Origin: Eulemur rufifrons
Taxonomy: Eukaryota; Chordata; Mammalia; Primates; Lemuridae
Assembly (NCBI RefSeq): GCF_041146395.1
Contig: NC_090989.1
Location: 238,256,843-238,320,842 of the forward strand
Direction: 5' to 3'
DNA: 64,000 nt
Below are positions 50,925 through 62,493 of this stretch, piece after piece. Positions within the stretch are counted from its first letter, which is position 1. Each line of letters opens with the position of its first letter. Below the pieces are notes generated by a model that was not told where the DNA came from, made no database searches, and worked only from the letters and a program-made list of their open reading frames with translations. A program made the position numbers and the translations under genes.

Positions 50925-51170
50925 TTTATCATGTGTTTATTATGGATCATGTATAGTCCTTAGTGCTTTCCATATATTGGCCTAATTCTTAACAATCGTC
51001 CTGTGAGGTAGGCTCTGTTAATTTATTATTCTCACTTAATGGATAAAGGAACTGAGAAGCACAAAGAGGTTAAATAATTTGCTGAAGTTCACAGAGCTAA
51101 TGAATGGTGGAATCAGAATTTGAAATCTGACAGTATGGTTCCAGAGCCCTTGTTTTCTAACTGCTACCTA
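50925..51170 (-). mobile_element. MIR SINE
   Basis: The antisense MIR order is 'aactgagaagcacaaagagg', 'ttcacagagctaatgaatgg' and 'gaatcagaatttgaaatctg', with 'atatattggcctaattctt' upstream. Confidence 0.75.
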
Positions 51171-52184
51171 AGAGGAGAGTGAACTTTCACCCCAGTGTTA
51201 ACAAAGAAAATACTAGTCAGTTGGGAAAAAGGAAGACAACAAATGAATGTGATCTAAGTTTATTTTATTAGTCTAAGTTTATTAGTTTATTTTGTTATGT
51301 CTTTTATTAGTAGATTGGATCAGGGAAAATTAGCTAAACAGAATACCTTGAAATTTTTAAAGATAAAGTAATATGTTACTTAGTGGTATTTTATTCCATT
51401 TATGCCAGTGATGAATTCAAGATTAAAATTGGAATAGGTTTCATGGTGAATTCAAGAAATTGGATTATAGCAAGTAGTTACTGGAAGCCACGTCTGTTTG
51501 AGAGGTCATACTAATGATTTGGGGAGAGAGTATAACTATGCTTAATCATAATTTTGACCTATAATATTGCTGGCAATGAAAGATATTTCTTGTATCCTTT
51601 GCTTCTTGATGAAGACTATGTTTTTTTCCTTTTTTGATATACTTTCCCATCTCAGGACAAAATACCAAAACATGCAATTATTCTATGTTTTTATTATCTT
51701 GAGTCTTCTTAAAGCGTCTGTATGTTTTTGTGGGTTTTTAAGTTTTGGGTTTATATAGAATATAGTAGTATAGTTTGTGTACTTAAAGGTGCTTATTAAA
51801 TACTTCTAACAATTCAAAATTATTTACTGAATACCTGGTATGTGCTCATCATCTGCAAATTGCACGTGAGGAAAGAGGGTCAAGGGAAGGAAAAGTCATA
51901 CTGCTTCTCATGAAAGTGATCTGGTAAAAAATGTATTCATTAACTTAGGTCTTCCTAGACCTCCCTTACTTAATAAAGAAGCTCTTTCCTGCCTTTATTT
52001 TCTATCTCAGCCTCCTGTTTTTATTTGTAATACTCGTTAAAAGAGTCCTTTTTCTATGATTAAAGTTTTGTTTGTCATGCATGAGAATCTCTTATAGATT
52101 TCTATGAAATCAGAACTTCTGGAGATATATGTAAGATTAAATTTTATTATAAGGAATTTTGAAACTGACAAAGGTAAAGGTGGT

Positions 52185-52385
52185 TAGGAGTACAGACTTA
52201 GAAGTTATATAGATCAGAGTTTAAATTTTTAAATATTTCTGTGACGTCCTTAAACTCTCTAGACCTCAGTTTCCACATCTTTTGAAAGAATTTTATAAAG
52301 GAGTTTTTAAAAGATTAGGGAAGATGTACATACAGCATTTAGTTCAAAGCTTGGTTACTCAAAAATGGCAAGGATACTTTAAAAA
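52185..52385 (+). mobile_element. MIR SINE, degraded
   Basis: 'acagacttagaagttatat', 'ctagacctcagtttccaca' and 'atttagttcaaagcttgg' follow the MIR order. Confidence 0.6.
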
Positions 52386-52819
52386 TTCTCTTAAGTGGTC
52401 AGAACTTTATCAGGGATGTGTGAAGAATGTCATATTTGTTTTTAACCACTGAGGGCTTGTAGAAAAAAAGAATTATTTATATGAATTTTTCCTTCAGTGA
52501 GTTGTAGATTCATTTAAGACATTCACCAATGACCTCTGTAAGATTGTGATCTGTCAAGGTTTAGGATGAAATTTAGGTATCTGCATTTTAAAACAGCTTC
52601 ATAGGCGATTCTGACATTGACCTCAGGTAAGTATTATGATTCTACAGAAGAGAATCTAAGCTAGAGTGGTGATTATTTTCCCATCTTTATGAATGGAAAA
52701 ATCCAAGATCCAATATTTAATAGTTTTAAAGACTGTTAGAGAAAATTTGTACATTTCTCATTGTAACTTGCTTTATATTTAACTCAAACATCTGAAAAGA
52801 AATTATTTTTAATGATTAA

Positions 52820-53025
52820 TGGTTAAGAACACAGCCTGTAGAGCCAGACCACTGAGTTTGGAATCTTGGTTTGCTGATTATTAGACTTCAGGCAAAATAC
52901 TCACTTTTCTATGCCTTAGTGTTCTTTTCTGCTAAATAAAATAAGAGTAGAGTTGTTTTTGAGTTAATGCATGTACAGGGATTAAAATAATGCCTAGCAC
53001 ATAGGAAGTATATTATTATTATCAC
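52820..53025 (+). mobile_element. MIR SINE
   Basis: 'cctgtagagccagaccactg', 'ttaatgcatgtacaggg' and 'aatgcctagcacataggaag' follow the MIR order. Confidence 0.75.
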
Positions 53026-53429
53026 ATGTTACAATTTAAGTTTTTTCAGTTTATATGTAGTCTTGAGAAAAGTCAATTAGTATCTTCTATAAGTATCTTC
53101 CTATTAAGTCTCCCAAGAATAACTCTCAGCTTTGATGTTTTTATTGTCCTTTAATAGTATATCTTATTTGCTGTTTATTAATCTTAAAAATAATGTGTAT
53201 TGTACTTGAATCTGAAAGCTCAAATCCAGAAATGTATTTAAATCTCAAACTGAAGACATTCAGGATTTAGCAATGATAATACTTTTTATTTTTCAAATAT
53301 ACATATTTCAAATTAAGCATGTACACAAATTACATAATTTTCCTGTTTGTTTTACTTCCAAACACTACATGTTTATATAAATCTTGAAGACATAGTTTGC
53401 TTTCTTTTTAACATTTTATACTTTTGTAT

Positions 53430-53516
53430 AGGCTTCTCAATACCTTTTTCTTGTATTTACTCTCTTTTTTTTCAGGCTTCTCAATACTTTTTTCTTGTAT
53501 TTACTCTCTTTTTTTC
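53430..53516 (+). repeat. Tandem duplication of a 43-44-bp unit
   Basis: A unit starting 'aggcttctcaatac' and ending in a T-rich tract at 53430-53473 is repeated at 53474-53516 with one substitution and one T-length change. A CTT/CCT-rich simple tract follows at about 53536-53570. Confidence 0.9.
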
Positions 53517-53739
53517 GGTTGTCGTTGTCTTCTTTTCCTCCTCCTCTTCCTCCTTCTCCTCTTCCTCTCTGGAAATGAAAACTCAATCCTGGAAAATGGG
53601 AACATAAAAGCGTAGGGAAGATGATTTTTAGTTTCTATTAGTATGTTTGTTTAGGATATGCATGCCATATCCTTGAGATACTTATGTTTAAAGATTTAAC
53701 CTCATAGTAGATGGGAGATTATCTTATATTTATGTTTAG

Positions 53740-54230
53740 AGTTAAAGTTTAGATGCTTGATGAGCAGACTGTTGCTGTAAGGTTATATCGTATACTCTTA
53801 CCACTGGGAAAACCTCCCTTCGGCTCCATTCCACTGCTAAACACATGGGTTGCACAGCTGCTATATGGTTGTACACTGTCCCATGTGTATTAAACCAACA
53901 CAGCCTGCAGAGGGGTTGCATTTTGGAGCATGGTAGTAGCATGGCTGTTTGGAGACCCCAGAAGTGTAGCTGCCAGAATTCTGCCATCTGGCAGCAATAC
54001 TGCTATGCAGTTCCACCTAGGGCATAAATATATTTTTGTTGAGCACTTTTCCTCTTGCAATGGCCATGAATGCCTAGGCAGAGATGTGGATGGATGGTCC
54101 TGGGAACTAACAGAAAAGTGTTTAATTGGGACCACTCTAATGTTCAAGGTGAGAGAACATGCAGTAAAGTGTGAAGAAACACATTTGAACTTGTACAATA
54201 GATGCAAGAAGCTTGACAAATGGTCTTAAC
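53740..54230. other. Higher-complexity block with opposing open frames, unassigned
   Basis: This roughly 500-bp block has more balanced base composition than its surroundings and matches no repeat I recognise. It carries a 99-codon frame on + (53930-54229) and overlapping 109- and 81-codon frames on - (53890-54219, 53742-53987). None resembles a known domain. It may be a conserved non-coding element, an unspliced non-coding RNA exon or an old unnamed repeat. Confidence 0.3.
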
Positions 54231-56708
54231 GTTTATGAGCACCTTTAAATTAAAGAATTATGAAATTATAGTGAAGAATACTTAAAATTATGTACACGGC
54301 AGAAGGTAATATAGAAACATAACTTTTTTTTTTAAGGTAAAATAATTGAGATTGCCTTCATTTGATGAGAGTTTATTTCTGGTTTCATTAAAAATTCCCA
54401 AAACTTTGAACGTAAGTCAACATTCCATGGAGAAGGAAGTATTATGCAGCTTGCATGTGTGCATATCTGCATATCAGAGCACAAAATATTGACATGATAA
54501 TTGCAGTCAAGCCTGAGTGAACAGTGGCCTTTGGGAATTCAGCTGGTGTTGTACCAACTGGATGGCTGCTCAGGACACAGTTTGAAATGCAAGGTGCAAG
54601 CTAGCACTTTATTCAGCACAGGCAGGCATCATTTAAAAATCCTTGGGGGCAACCCTGGTGATGTGCAGATGTTAAAACAGTCTGTTCTGAAGTGCTGATA
54701 TTTTTGAACACTGTAAGAGACTTCTAGATTTTGGGTGAAAAATATTTGCACAGTTACTAACTAAATACTTATGCTTTCCCAGCTCTTTTATGCTGTTTAA
54801 CATATATGTTGAGTACATACAGTAATAGCTGGACAAGTAGTTAAAAGAGAAGAAATACAGAAAAATCAGGAAATAGTGATGTAATTTCTACTATAAAATA
54901 GAAAAAAAGTTTTGTTTTGAGTTTTAGCTTTGTATATTTACAGATGGTGTTAAATGAATAAGAGTATCTAATATTATTTAGAAATATATTAAATCTAAAC
55001 AGTTATGTTTATGTCCTATTAAATTATTGCTTATTTGTTTAAGTAGTTCATTAACATACCATAATTTATAGATTCAGATTCAAATGTTGTAGCCTGATTC
55101 TATTCTGTGTTCTAGTCTGGACCTACCTGATTGAACAGGGGAAAAAAAATCATTTTTCGTGTGTGAGGCTGACTCCTCCAAGCACAAGTTTTGGTTTTCA
55201 GATATAGCTTTAAATATTTATTTTATATTAAAGATAAAATATAATAGTTCTAAATTCTGGATTATATAATAAAAACTAAATTAGGTATAAAAGCAAAATA
55301 GATATATTAAGTATGTTTGAACCTTTAAGATAACTTCATACCAAAGTTTTTATATGTATTAGGATCTGTCGAATTTTTTTTTATTCTGGGTATTAGAGGT
55401 TTTTTTAAAAATAGTTATTTTTACTGTGGAGTAAAATATGTAAGATATTTTTGTAACTTCTTTTTCAAGTTTTATTATTAGTGTATTATTTATAGATACC
55501 ATTCTGGTAATTCATTGTGCATATTCAAAATAGGAAAATATAGTTACAAAATTGTTTATGATTCAAAGGATAAATAATTTGATGATGGTATAATTCTCAT
55601 TTCTCTAAACTTTCATTTTTTACTAATCTGTCTTAGAATCTAAATGTTTAGAAGAAATTGGGAATGTGTTTAAATTGAAAGCCATTAGTATGTATAAAAT
55701 CTACATTTTCATAGATTCTGTATTCAAATGAAAGAAAATGTTAGTCCAACTAACTTTATTTTGTGCATTATTATCTATTAATTAAGAATAATCAACTTCA
55801 GTAAATTTTGCTTTTTTCTTTGTTTTCAAATTTAGACCAATATTACTACCTCATTTATAGTTAAATGTTTCTTTTAGACTCTAATATTTCATTTTGACAT
55901 CTCATTAAAAATGGGCTCAAACCCAGAAATTATGATCCCGTTGTATTGCATAATATGACATAATCTATAACATGATAAAATTTTGTTTCTTAATGATTTA
56001 AAATAACTTCTCAGATTTTGAGTTTAGAAAAACGACAAAAAGTTAGCATGGTAATTCATGTGGCTAACTGTAGCAATGTTAAATGTTTAAATGGGTGGTA
56101 CTCTTGGGAAAAGTGATTGGAGCTTTAAACTTGTACAGATTTGACAGCCTCTCTTCACTTCATTTTTCATCCTAAAGAAGTGTGCAAATATTCTGAGCTC
56201 ACATCATTATTGCACATCAGTGGTTCTAATTAGCTAAACAGGAGTTTGTCTCAGTCATTGATCATCATCAACTTCTTGACAGTATCTCTTTTTTTTTAGG
56301 AACCTTTTTTGTAAATGCACAGAATCTGTATTAATTGAATTGACCAAAAAGGTTCGTGATGTTTTAAATTTGAAAGAATTTTTTTGCCTTATTTTTTTAA
56401 GTAAAAATATTGCATTCCTGTTGTAGCATTGTTTTCTCTTGGGAGCATTTTCCTTTTATGAAAATGTTAGACATCCCATACCACCAGGAGGAGCTGCTGG
56501 ACAAATGTCCATATAAATTTGGAGTTGTGATTATTTTTTAATTTCAAAATTATAGTTGTCAGTTTTGTAGTTTTTTGTTATAAAATATATCATTGAAGTA
56601 TATTTTTGAGGTTTATATTCTATATGACACTTCATATTTATGACCTTTTTTGTGGTATTATATCACTTAGATTAATCTATTAAGAAATGTGTCCATTATT
56701 ATTATTTC
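54231..56708. other. Intron 2 segment, no recognised element
   Basis: AT-rich, with no exon or clear repeat. 54490-54700 is somewhat less AT-rich but is not recognised. Confidence 0.5.
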
Positions 56709-56748
56709 AATGACTCTCAGGTTTTAGTGCACATCAGAATTGCTTGAG
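56709..56748 (+). mobile_element. MER5-type fragment cut by an LTR
   Basis: 'gactctcaggttttagtgca' followed by 'catcagaattgcttgaggcc' matches the start of MER5A. It ends abruptly at the LTR boundary. Confidence 0.55.
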
Positions 56749-57115
56749 GCCTTGTACTTAGTACTTTTGGCTGCTGTAACAGAATACCATAAACAGGGTG
56801 GCTTAAACAACAGACATTTATTTCTCACAGTTTTGGAGGCTTGGAAGTACAAAATTAAGGTGCCAGCCGATTTGGTTCCTGTTGAGAGCTTTCTTGCAAA
56901 TGGCTGCTTTCTTCATTTATCCTCAAATGGCAGAGAGAGAGAGATTGTCTCTTTACTGTCTCTTCTTATAAGGGTTCTTCTCCCACTCATGAAGGCTCTG
57001 TCCTCATGACCTAATTGCCTCCCAAAGACCCTACCTCCAAATACCATCATATTGCCTGTTAGGGTTTCAACATACGAATTTTGGGGCAACCACAAACATG
57101 ATGTTACTACTCTGC
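56749..57115 (-). mobile_element. MaLR-type LTR (MST/MLT1-like), antisense
   Basis: It reads as the reverse complement of the LTR seen at 22149: 'ggctgctgtaacagaatacc', 'ggtggcttaaacaacagac', 'atttatttctcacagtttt', 'ctcatgacctaattgcctcc' and 'caacatacgaattttgggg'. No internal retroviral coding sequence is seen. Confidence 0.8.
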
Positions 57116-58080
57116 CAACCTACGCTATGAGAACAACTAGATAGTTTGTGAGTGTGTGTATGTACTTGTGTCATAGGACATAATCACCCTAGTATCAAGC
57201 TCATTTGGAACCTGTCATAATGCATTGTTTTGGGTAATAATGCTTTTGTTTGGGTTTTATGGCATATAGTCTAGTTTTACTGGTGTCATTTAAAAGGACC
57301 ACTAGAATTTATTTTGACGCTAGTTGGAAATCTTAGACACATTCATGTTATATCCAGAAAGGAACTTACAGAGGGAATTTCTGACTGGAATAAATGCATT
57401 GCCTTTCTTGACCTGCGTGTTTATCCCTGGGTAAACATATCATGCCCGGCCTTTTGGGATTTGGCCATTTTTCCTGACATATATACCTTTAATGGATTTA
57501 GTTACATTCCTTATTTTATTATGGTAAGTTAAAAATTAAAGTGATAATCTGAGATTATATATTAGTGACAAATGATAGGCAAAATATATATATTTTTTAA
57601 CATCAGTGGTTTTATAAATCAATAAAAACACTAAAATATAAAATGGCAGATACATTGGTAGGTAGTGGCAAAACAGAAAATAAAAGGGGCAGACATTCAT
57701 CAATTTCTGAAAGTTTGTTAAATTTTGCTGTTAGTAAAAGAAACAAAAGAAGGCCCATTTGAAGACAGTGGATTGTGATGATGCATTAAATGTGTATGTT
57801 ATTAATACATGGTAAATAGAAATTAAAATAATAAAGCAGGATAAAGTACAAATAGTAAAAAAAAAAAAAAGTAGTCACAATACATATGTACAAAATTTCC
57901 AACATGGTTTTTTCTAACTCTCCACCTACCATGTGCCGACATTCAGAGGGCTAAACATGGCTAGTGAAAAACCTGAATAAAACCATGATGACACTGGTTT
58001 TATAAAAATTTATGACCACTAACTTCAGGTGGGCCTTAGTACTACTATATGGTAGTCATCCTACTTTTTCCTGCCCCATT
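57116..58080. other. Intron 2 segment, no recognised element
   Basis: AT-rich. There is an A14 run at about 57859-57872 and no exon. Confidence 0.5.
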
Positions 58081-58939
58081 TACTATCCCAGTATCCTAGA
58101 ATACTTTATATTTCCTCTCTCCTCAACTTCCAACACTTCTTTTTACATTCCCACTTTCGGTTGATGGATACCCTTGCTTCCTATACCACTGAGAAAATAG
58201 AAACTCTTAGAAGAAAGCTTTTACTCCTTCTCATAACCATATCTATTAACATATCTGAATCTGTACTCATATTCCCTCTTTTTATTTCTTCGTAAGAACT
58301 GTTTATACTCCCACCCAAGGCCAAACTATGTGTACATGAAAGCCTCAAGGACTCAAGGATGTCACTCTGCAATTCTCCCTTCTCTTTCTACATCATCAGT
58401 ATCTCTTATGGTCCTGGATGATTCCTATCAACATACACACATGCTATTTTATCCTTATCTTAAAAAAATCTCTTTTGATCTCATATTTCCCTTGAACTAC
58501 TATGCCATTTCTGTTCCTTTTTACAGCAAAATTCCTCTGAAGAGTAGTTTTCACTATCTCTATTTTTTTTCTTCTCTCTTGAACTCACTCCAGTTAGGCT
58601 TTCATACTCACCATTCTCCTAAAACAGTTCTTGTCAAGACATCTCACCAGTGACTAATATTGCTAAATCCAGCAGTCAGTTCTCAGTCTTTATCTTCTTT
58701 AATGTTTTTGCAGCATTTGTCACAGTTGATCAGCCTTTCTTCTATAAATACTTTATTCATTTATCTTTCTTGATTCTCTTCTTACTTTACTGGCTTATCC
58801 TTTTAGTATCATGTCCTGTTTTTTTTTTTTTTTCATCTTACTAACCTATAAATGTTGGAGTCCTGTAGGACTCAATCAGACTTCTTTATCCAAAATCACT
58901 CCCAAGGTGATCCCATCTATTCTTAAGGTCTTAGATATA

Positions 58940-59289
58940 CAGTAGTCCCCCTTATCTGCAGGAGATATGTTCCAGGACCCCCAGTGGATGCCTGAAACCA
59001 TGGATACCACCAAACCCTATGTACAGTAACAGGTGGGTAGTGTTTTTGCCTATGCAGTGGCAGGTGGGTAGTGTTTACAGCATGAATACACTGGACAATG
59101 GGATGATTCATGTAGTGGGCAGGCCAGAGCTGGATGGCTCGATGTTTCTTCACACACTCAAAGTGGTGCTACAATTTAAAGCTTATGGATTGTTTACTTA
59201 TAAAATTTTCCATTTAATATTTTTAGACCACAGTTGACTATTAGTAACTGAAACCATGGAAAGTGAAACTGAGGGTAAGGGGGAACTCT
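58940..59289. mobile_element. Non-autonomous Tigger-type DNA transposon nested in L2
   Basis: The left end CAGTAGTCCCCCTTATC and the right end 'gggtaagggggaact' are inverted termini, with TA outside both (58938-58939 and 59290-59291). 'gtggatgcctgaaaccatgg' near the left end pairs with 'taactgaaaccatggaaag' type sequence near the right. The motif 'ggtgggtagtgttt' occurs twice inside (59032 and 59068). Confidence 0.82.
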
Positions 59290-59726
59290 TATATTTGTAT
59301 GATTCTTACAGTTGTATCTCCAGCCTTAACTTCTTTTCTGATTCCAGACTTGTTTATCCAACTGCCTACTCCTTTTGGATATTGATTAGACATCTAAAAC
59401 TTAACATGTCCAAATTCAAAATCTTAGTGTCCACCAATTTCCTTCTCCATATTTCAGATAATGTCTACTCCATCCTTCCAGTTGTTTAGTCAAAAAAGCC
59501 TTGGAGACATTCTTGACTTCACTCTCTTTTACATCTCATGTCTAATGCATCAAGAAATCCTGTTAGCTCTATCTTCAAAATATCCAGAATTTTTTATCAC
59601 TTCTCAATACTACTGCATCTACCTATCTTGTCCAATTCATCTTTATTTTTCATCTGGGCTATTTCAGTCACTTCCTAATTGGTCTTTTTTGGTTTTACCC
59701 TTGATCCTAAGGTCTGTCCTTAATCT

Positions 59727-60190
59727 TTTTTTTTTTTTTTTTTTTTTTTAATTGTTTTCTTTTAGAATCAGAAGGCCCAAAGATACTCCGGGGCTGAGCC
59801 CTGTGCCAGGCTGTGTGCTTGGGGAGAGAAGTCACAGGAAGAAGCAAGCCCCTTAATGGAACTTAACCCTCAACCCAGCAGCAGCAGGGGGTGTGGAGGA
59901 TCCCAGGGAGGGAGCCTGGGAATAGGGTGGGCTAAGTCCCCACACTGTGCAGTGGGGGAACAGGGAGGTCTCTCTCAGCCCCCTGAGGTGGGCCTGGGGT
60001 CCTGGGGGGCCTCTGGGAGTTCCTGAGGCTCTTGTGGTTCTGAAATGTCCAGTGATGCCCAAGGCTGACTGTGGACCAAGGATTTACAGGGTCAAGAATT
60101 TGCTGTGGGGCCAGGGGTAGGTTGGGGGGGTGGGGCAGATCAGGTACTTGATGTTCCAGAGGCTTGGGGCCGAGGGCACCTTGTTTCAGG
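59727..60190 (-). pseudogene. GC-rich retrocopy (3' UTR-like) of unknown parent
   Basis: A T run at the left (an A tail on the minus strand) leads into about 440 bp that is much more GC-rich than the L2 around it. The L2 target looks duplicated with divergence ('ggtctgtccttaat' at about 59712, 'tctcagtccttat' at about 60194). The minus-strand sequence has a 69-codon frame (59853-60062) of low complexity that I do not recognise. It reads like the 3' part of a mature mRNA. A variant signal AAGAAA lies just before the tail. Confidence 0.6.
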
Positions 60191-60322
60191 ATCTCAGTCC
60201 TTATGCCCCTCAGCCAGTATGATACTCTAAAATAATGTTATTTCTCTGCTCAGAACTATCCTTTGCCTTCCCATTTCACTTCAGATCCAAATTTCACAGG
60301 GGATAGAAGACCATATATTATT

Positions 60323-60473
60323 ATTATTTAATTAATTAATTTTATTTATTTTGAGACAAGTTCTTGCTCAGTTGCCCTGGCTAGAGTGCAGTGACATCAT
60401 CATAGCTCACTGCAACCTCCAACTCCTGAGCTCAAGCAATCCTCCTGCCTCAGCCTCCTGAGTAGCTAAGACT
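60323..60473 (-). mobile_element. Alu-like monomer (FLAM type), antisense, nested in L2
   Basis: An A/T-rich tail is followed by 'ttgagacaagttcttgctc' and one arm ending 'cagcctcctgagtagctaag'. The flanks GAAGACCATATATTATT (60306) and GAAGACCGTATATTATT (60474) are a target duplication with one difference. Confidence 0.88.
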
Positions 60474-60970
60474 GAAGACCGTATATTATTTGTTCCCCAA
60501 TGACCTCTCTGTCCTTACCTACCATTCCCTTTACTATAATATACTCACTTCTTTACTGTTCTTTGAACATACCACCTATGTTCTTGCCTTATTTTCTTTG
60601 CACTTGCTTCTAATCCCATAGGTTGGAAAACTCTTCCCTGAGATCTGCATGACTCTCTTTTCCTTCTTTTAGATCTCTCCTCATATATTACCTTTAAGGA
60701 GAGTTGTTTGTTAACTAGCCTATGTAAAATAGCAACAGCCTTCATTTCACTCTCAAATTCTCCAAGACTGGGCATCCTTTTCTTCATTACCCTAATTTAT
60801 TGTCCTTATTATACTTATAACTATTTGACATACTGTGTATTTACTAATGTGCTATTTATTTTCAGTATCTCTGAACTAAAATGTTAATTCCATGAAGGCA
60901 GCCACTTGGTTTATTTTGTTCTATGGAGTATCCCTAGTCCAATGCCTATCATGTATTATGTGCTTCTTTC

Positions 60971-62408
60971 AAACTGAGGACTTTAATTCTAAAACATTCT
61001 CGCAATTACCTCTTAAAGTATAACTTTATTTTTATCCCACTTTACTACTTCTGGAACATTTCAGGCATGTGTTAAGAGTTTCCCAGTGAAACATACATGC
61101 TTCAACTGTGTTTTCATGTTTTCAGTCTCATAATTTTTCTATGCAGTATTCTAGATGAATCCCTCTTCACTATCGTTCATTTCACTAATTCTTATTTTGT
61201 GTCTAGTTTTAAGCCTAGATCATTTAATTGTTTTTTGCTTCATTGATTATAATTTTTATTTTTGAGAGTTTTAATTGATTTTTCATGTCCACCTGTTATT
61301 GTTTTATTTCTTGTTTTTGTTTTTAATAGTAGTTATTCTTTTGGATATTTAAGGACCCTTAACTTATTTTAAAGCTTTTCTCAGTGTGTTCTCTTATTTT
61401 CGTTTGAACTAGAGGATTGCATCTTCTGACTTGAACTAGTGTGTCAGTGTACGTGGGCTCATGTGTTTTGGAATATTTTACTTGTGGTCGGTCACATCTT
61501 GAGAGGGAAAGTTGCTGTTGTATCCATTTGTGCCTTCTAAGGCCCTTTGCTGAATTTTACTTTCTTAAGTGAGGATTCTTTCCTTATTTCTTACCTGTAC
61601 ATTCTGTGATTCTTGGGTGATTTAGGTACATACTCCTATTTGTTTTACCTATTTTAAAGTTTTTTAAAAATATAAATCGGTGTCTAATAAATTTCTCCTT
61701 ATTTATGATGTAAATTGACCAGTAATAGACTGACTATATAATATCTTAAGACCTTTGTTTTTTTCCTTTCCCTTCATTTTCCTTTTTAAAGCTGCATTTG
61801 TTTAGTTTTAGAAGATAGTCATTATTTCCAAGTAGTATGATTTTCTGTTTCCCAGAGAAATATGCTTTGATTGTTCAACTACCATTTAGTATAGTTAGTA
61901 GTATTCTCAGAGACTAGAAATGTATAGGAAGGTGTCAGAAATCCAACAATTGTAGTGTTGTGGGATCTTGATTATTAGTAAATCTCTGCCTCACTCTCTT
62001 TTGAGACTCTTACTTAAAAATGGTAATATTTTATCCTTTATATAATTGTGTATATAAAATGTTTAAGTTAACTGGAACATATTTCCTAATTTTTAATTAT
62101 TTTCAAATTGATGACATTATAGTTATTGCAGTCAAGGTTAAACTATGTTTTATGTGGTTTTTAAAATCATTTATCTACATCTGGAAACCAAACTCTTCTT
62201 TTGATATGAAGTTGTCTTAGTTGTCAGCAGTTGTAAGTTGCTATCACTTGCCATATGGTTTCTGATTAATTCTGAAAGAGCTGTCAACCCAAGATGATTT
62301 TATTTTCGGTATTTTAAAGTGGTATTCATTATTAGGATGTGAAAATTTAAACTATTAGCTACCAATTATGACTAATAAATTCTCAATGTATATATTTTTT
62401 GTATCTAG
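60971..62408. other. Intron 2 3' part, no recognised element
   Basis: AT-rich with no clear repeat. It ends with the exon 3 acceptor. Confidence 0.5.
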
Positions 62409-62493
62409 AGAAAAACAGAAATCTGAAGCTAAAGACAGAAAAGTTCTAGAAATCCTGCAAGTCAAGGATGCTAAAATACAAGAATTGGAACAG
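62409..62493 (+). CDS. CNTLN: CNTLN coding exon 3 (85 bp)
   Basis: The acceptor ttttttgtatctAG is followed by A, which completes the split Arg codon (AG|A). Then come 28 codons beginning EKQKSEAKDRKVLEILQVKD and ending AKIQELEQ, before the donor CAG|GTTGGT. The residues are charged and heptad-like, continuing the N-terminal coiled coil. The match to centlein is almost exact (human has KIQEFEQ as I remember it). The exon ends in phase 0. The three exons total 534 coding bases, or 178 codons of a protein that in human is about 1,400 residues. The remaining exons lie beyond the window. Confidence 0.93.

Larger units (their letters stand above)
49100..53420. other. Intron 2 segment, mostly unassigned
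   Basis: It contains three MIR SINEs (listed separately) and a possible MER5 piece at about 52540-52630. No exon is seen elsewhere. It is AT-rich. Confidence 0.5.
58080..60970 (+). mobile_element. Long L2 LINE, sense, interrupted three times
   Basis: L2 ORF2 landmarks appear in order: 'gcagcatttgtcacagttga', 'aaatgttggagtcctgtagg', (Tigger-type element), 'tatctccagccttaacttc', 'aaacttaacatgtccaaatt', 'tcttgacttcactctctttt', (retrocopy), 'ttatttctctgctcagaac', (Alu monomer), 'gttggaaaactcttccctga' and 'ttaattccatgaaggcagcc'. No frame survives. Confidence 0.8.
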
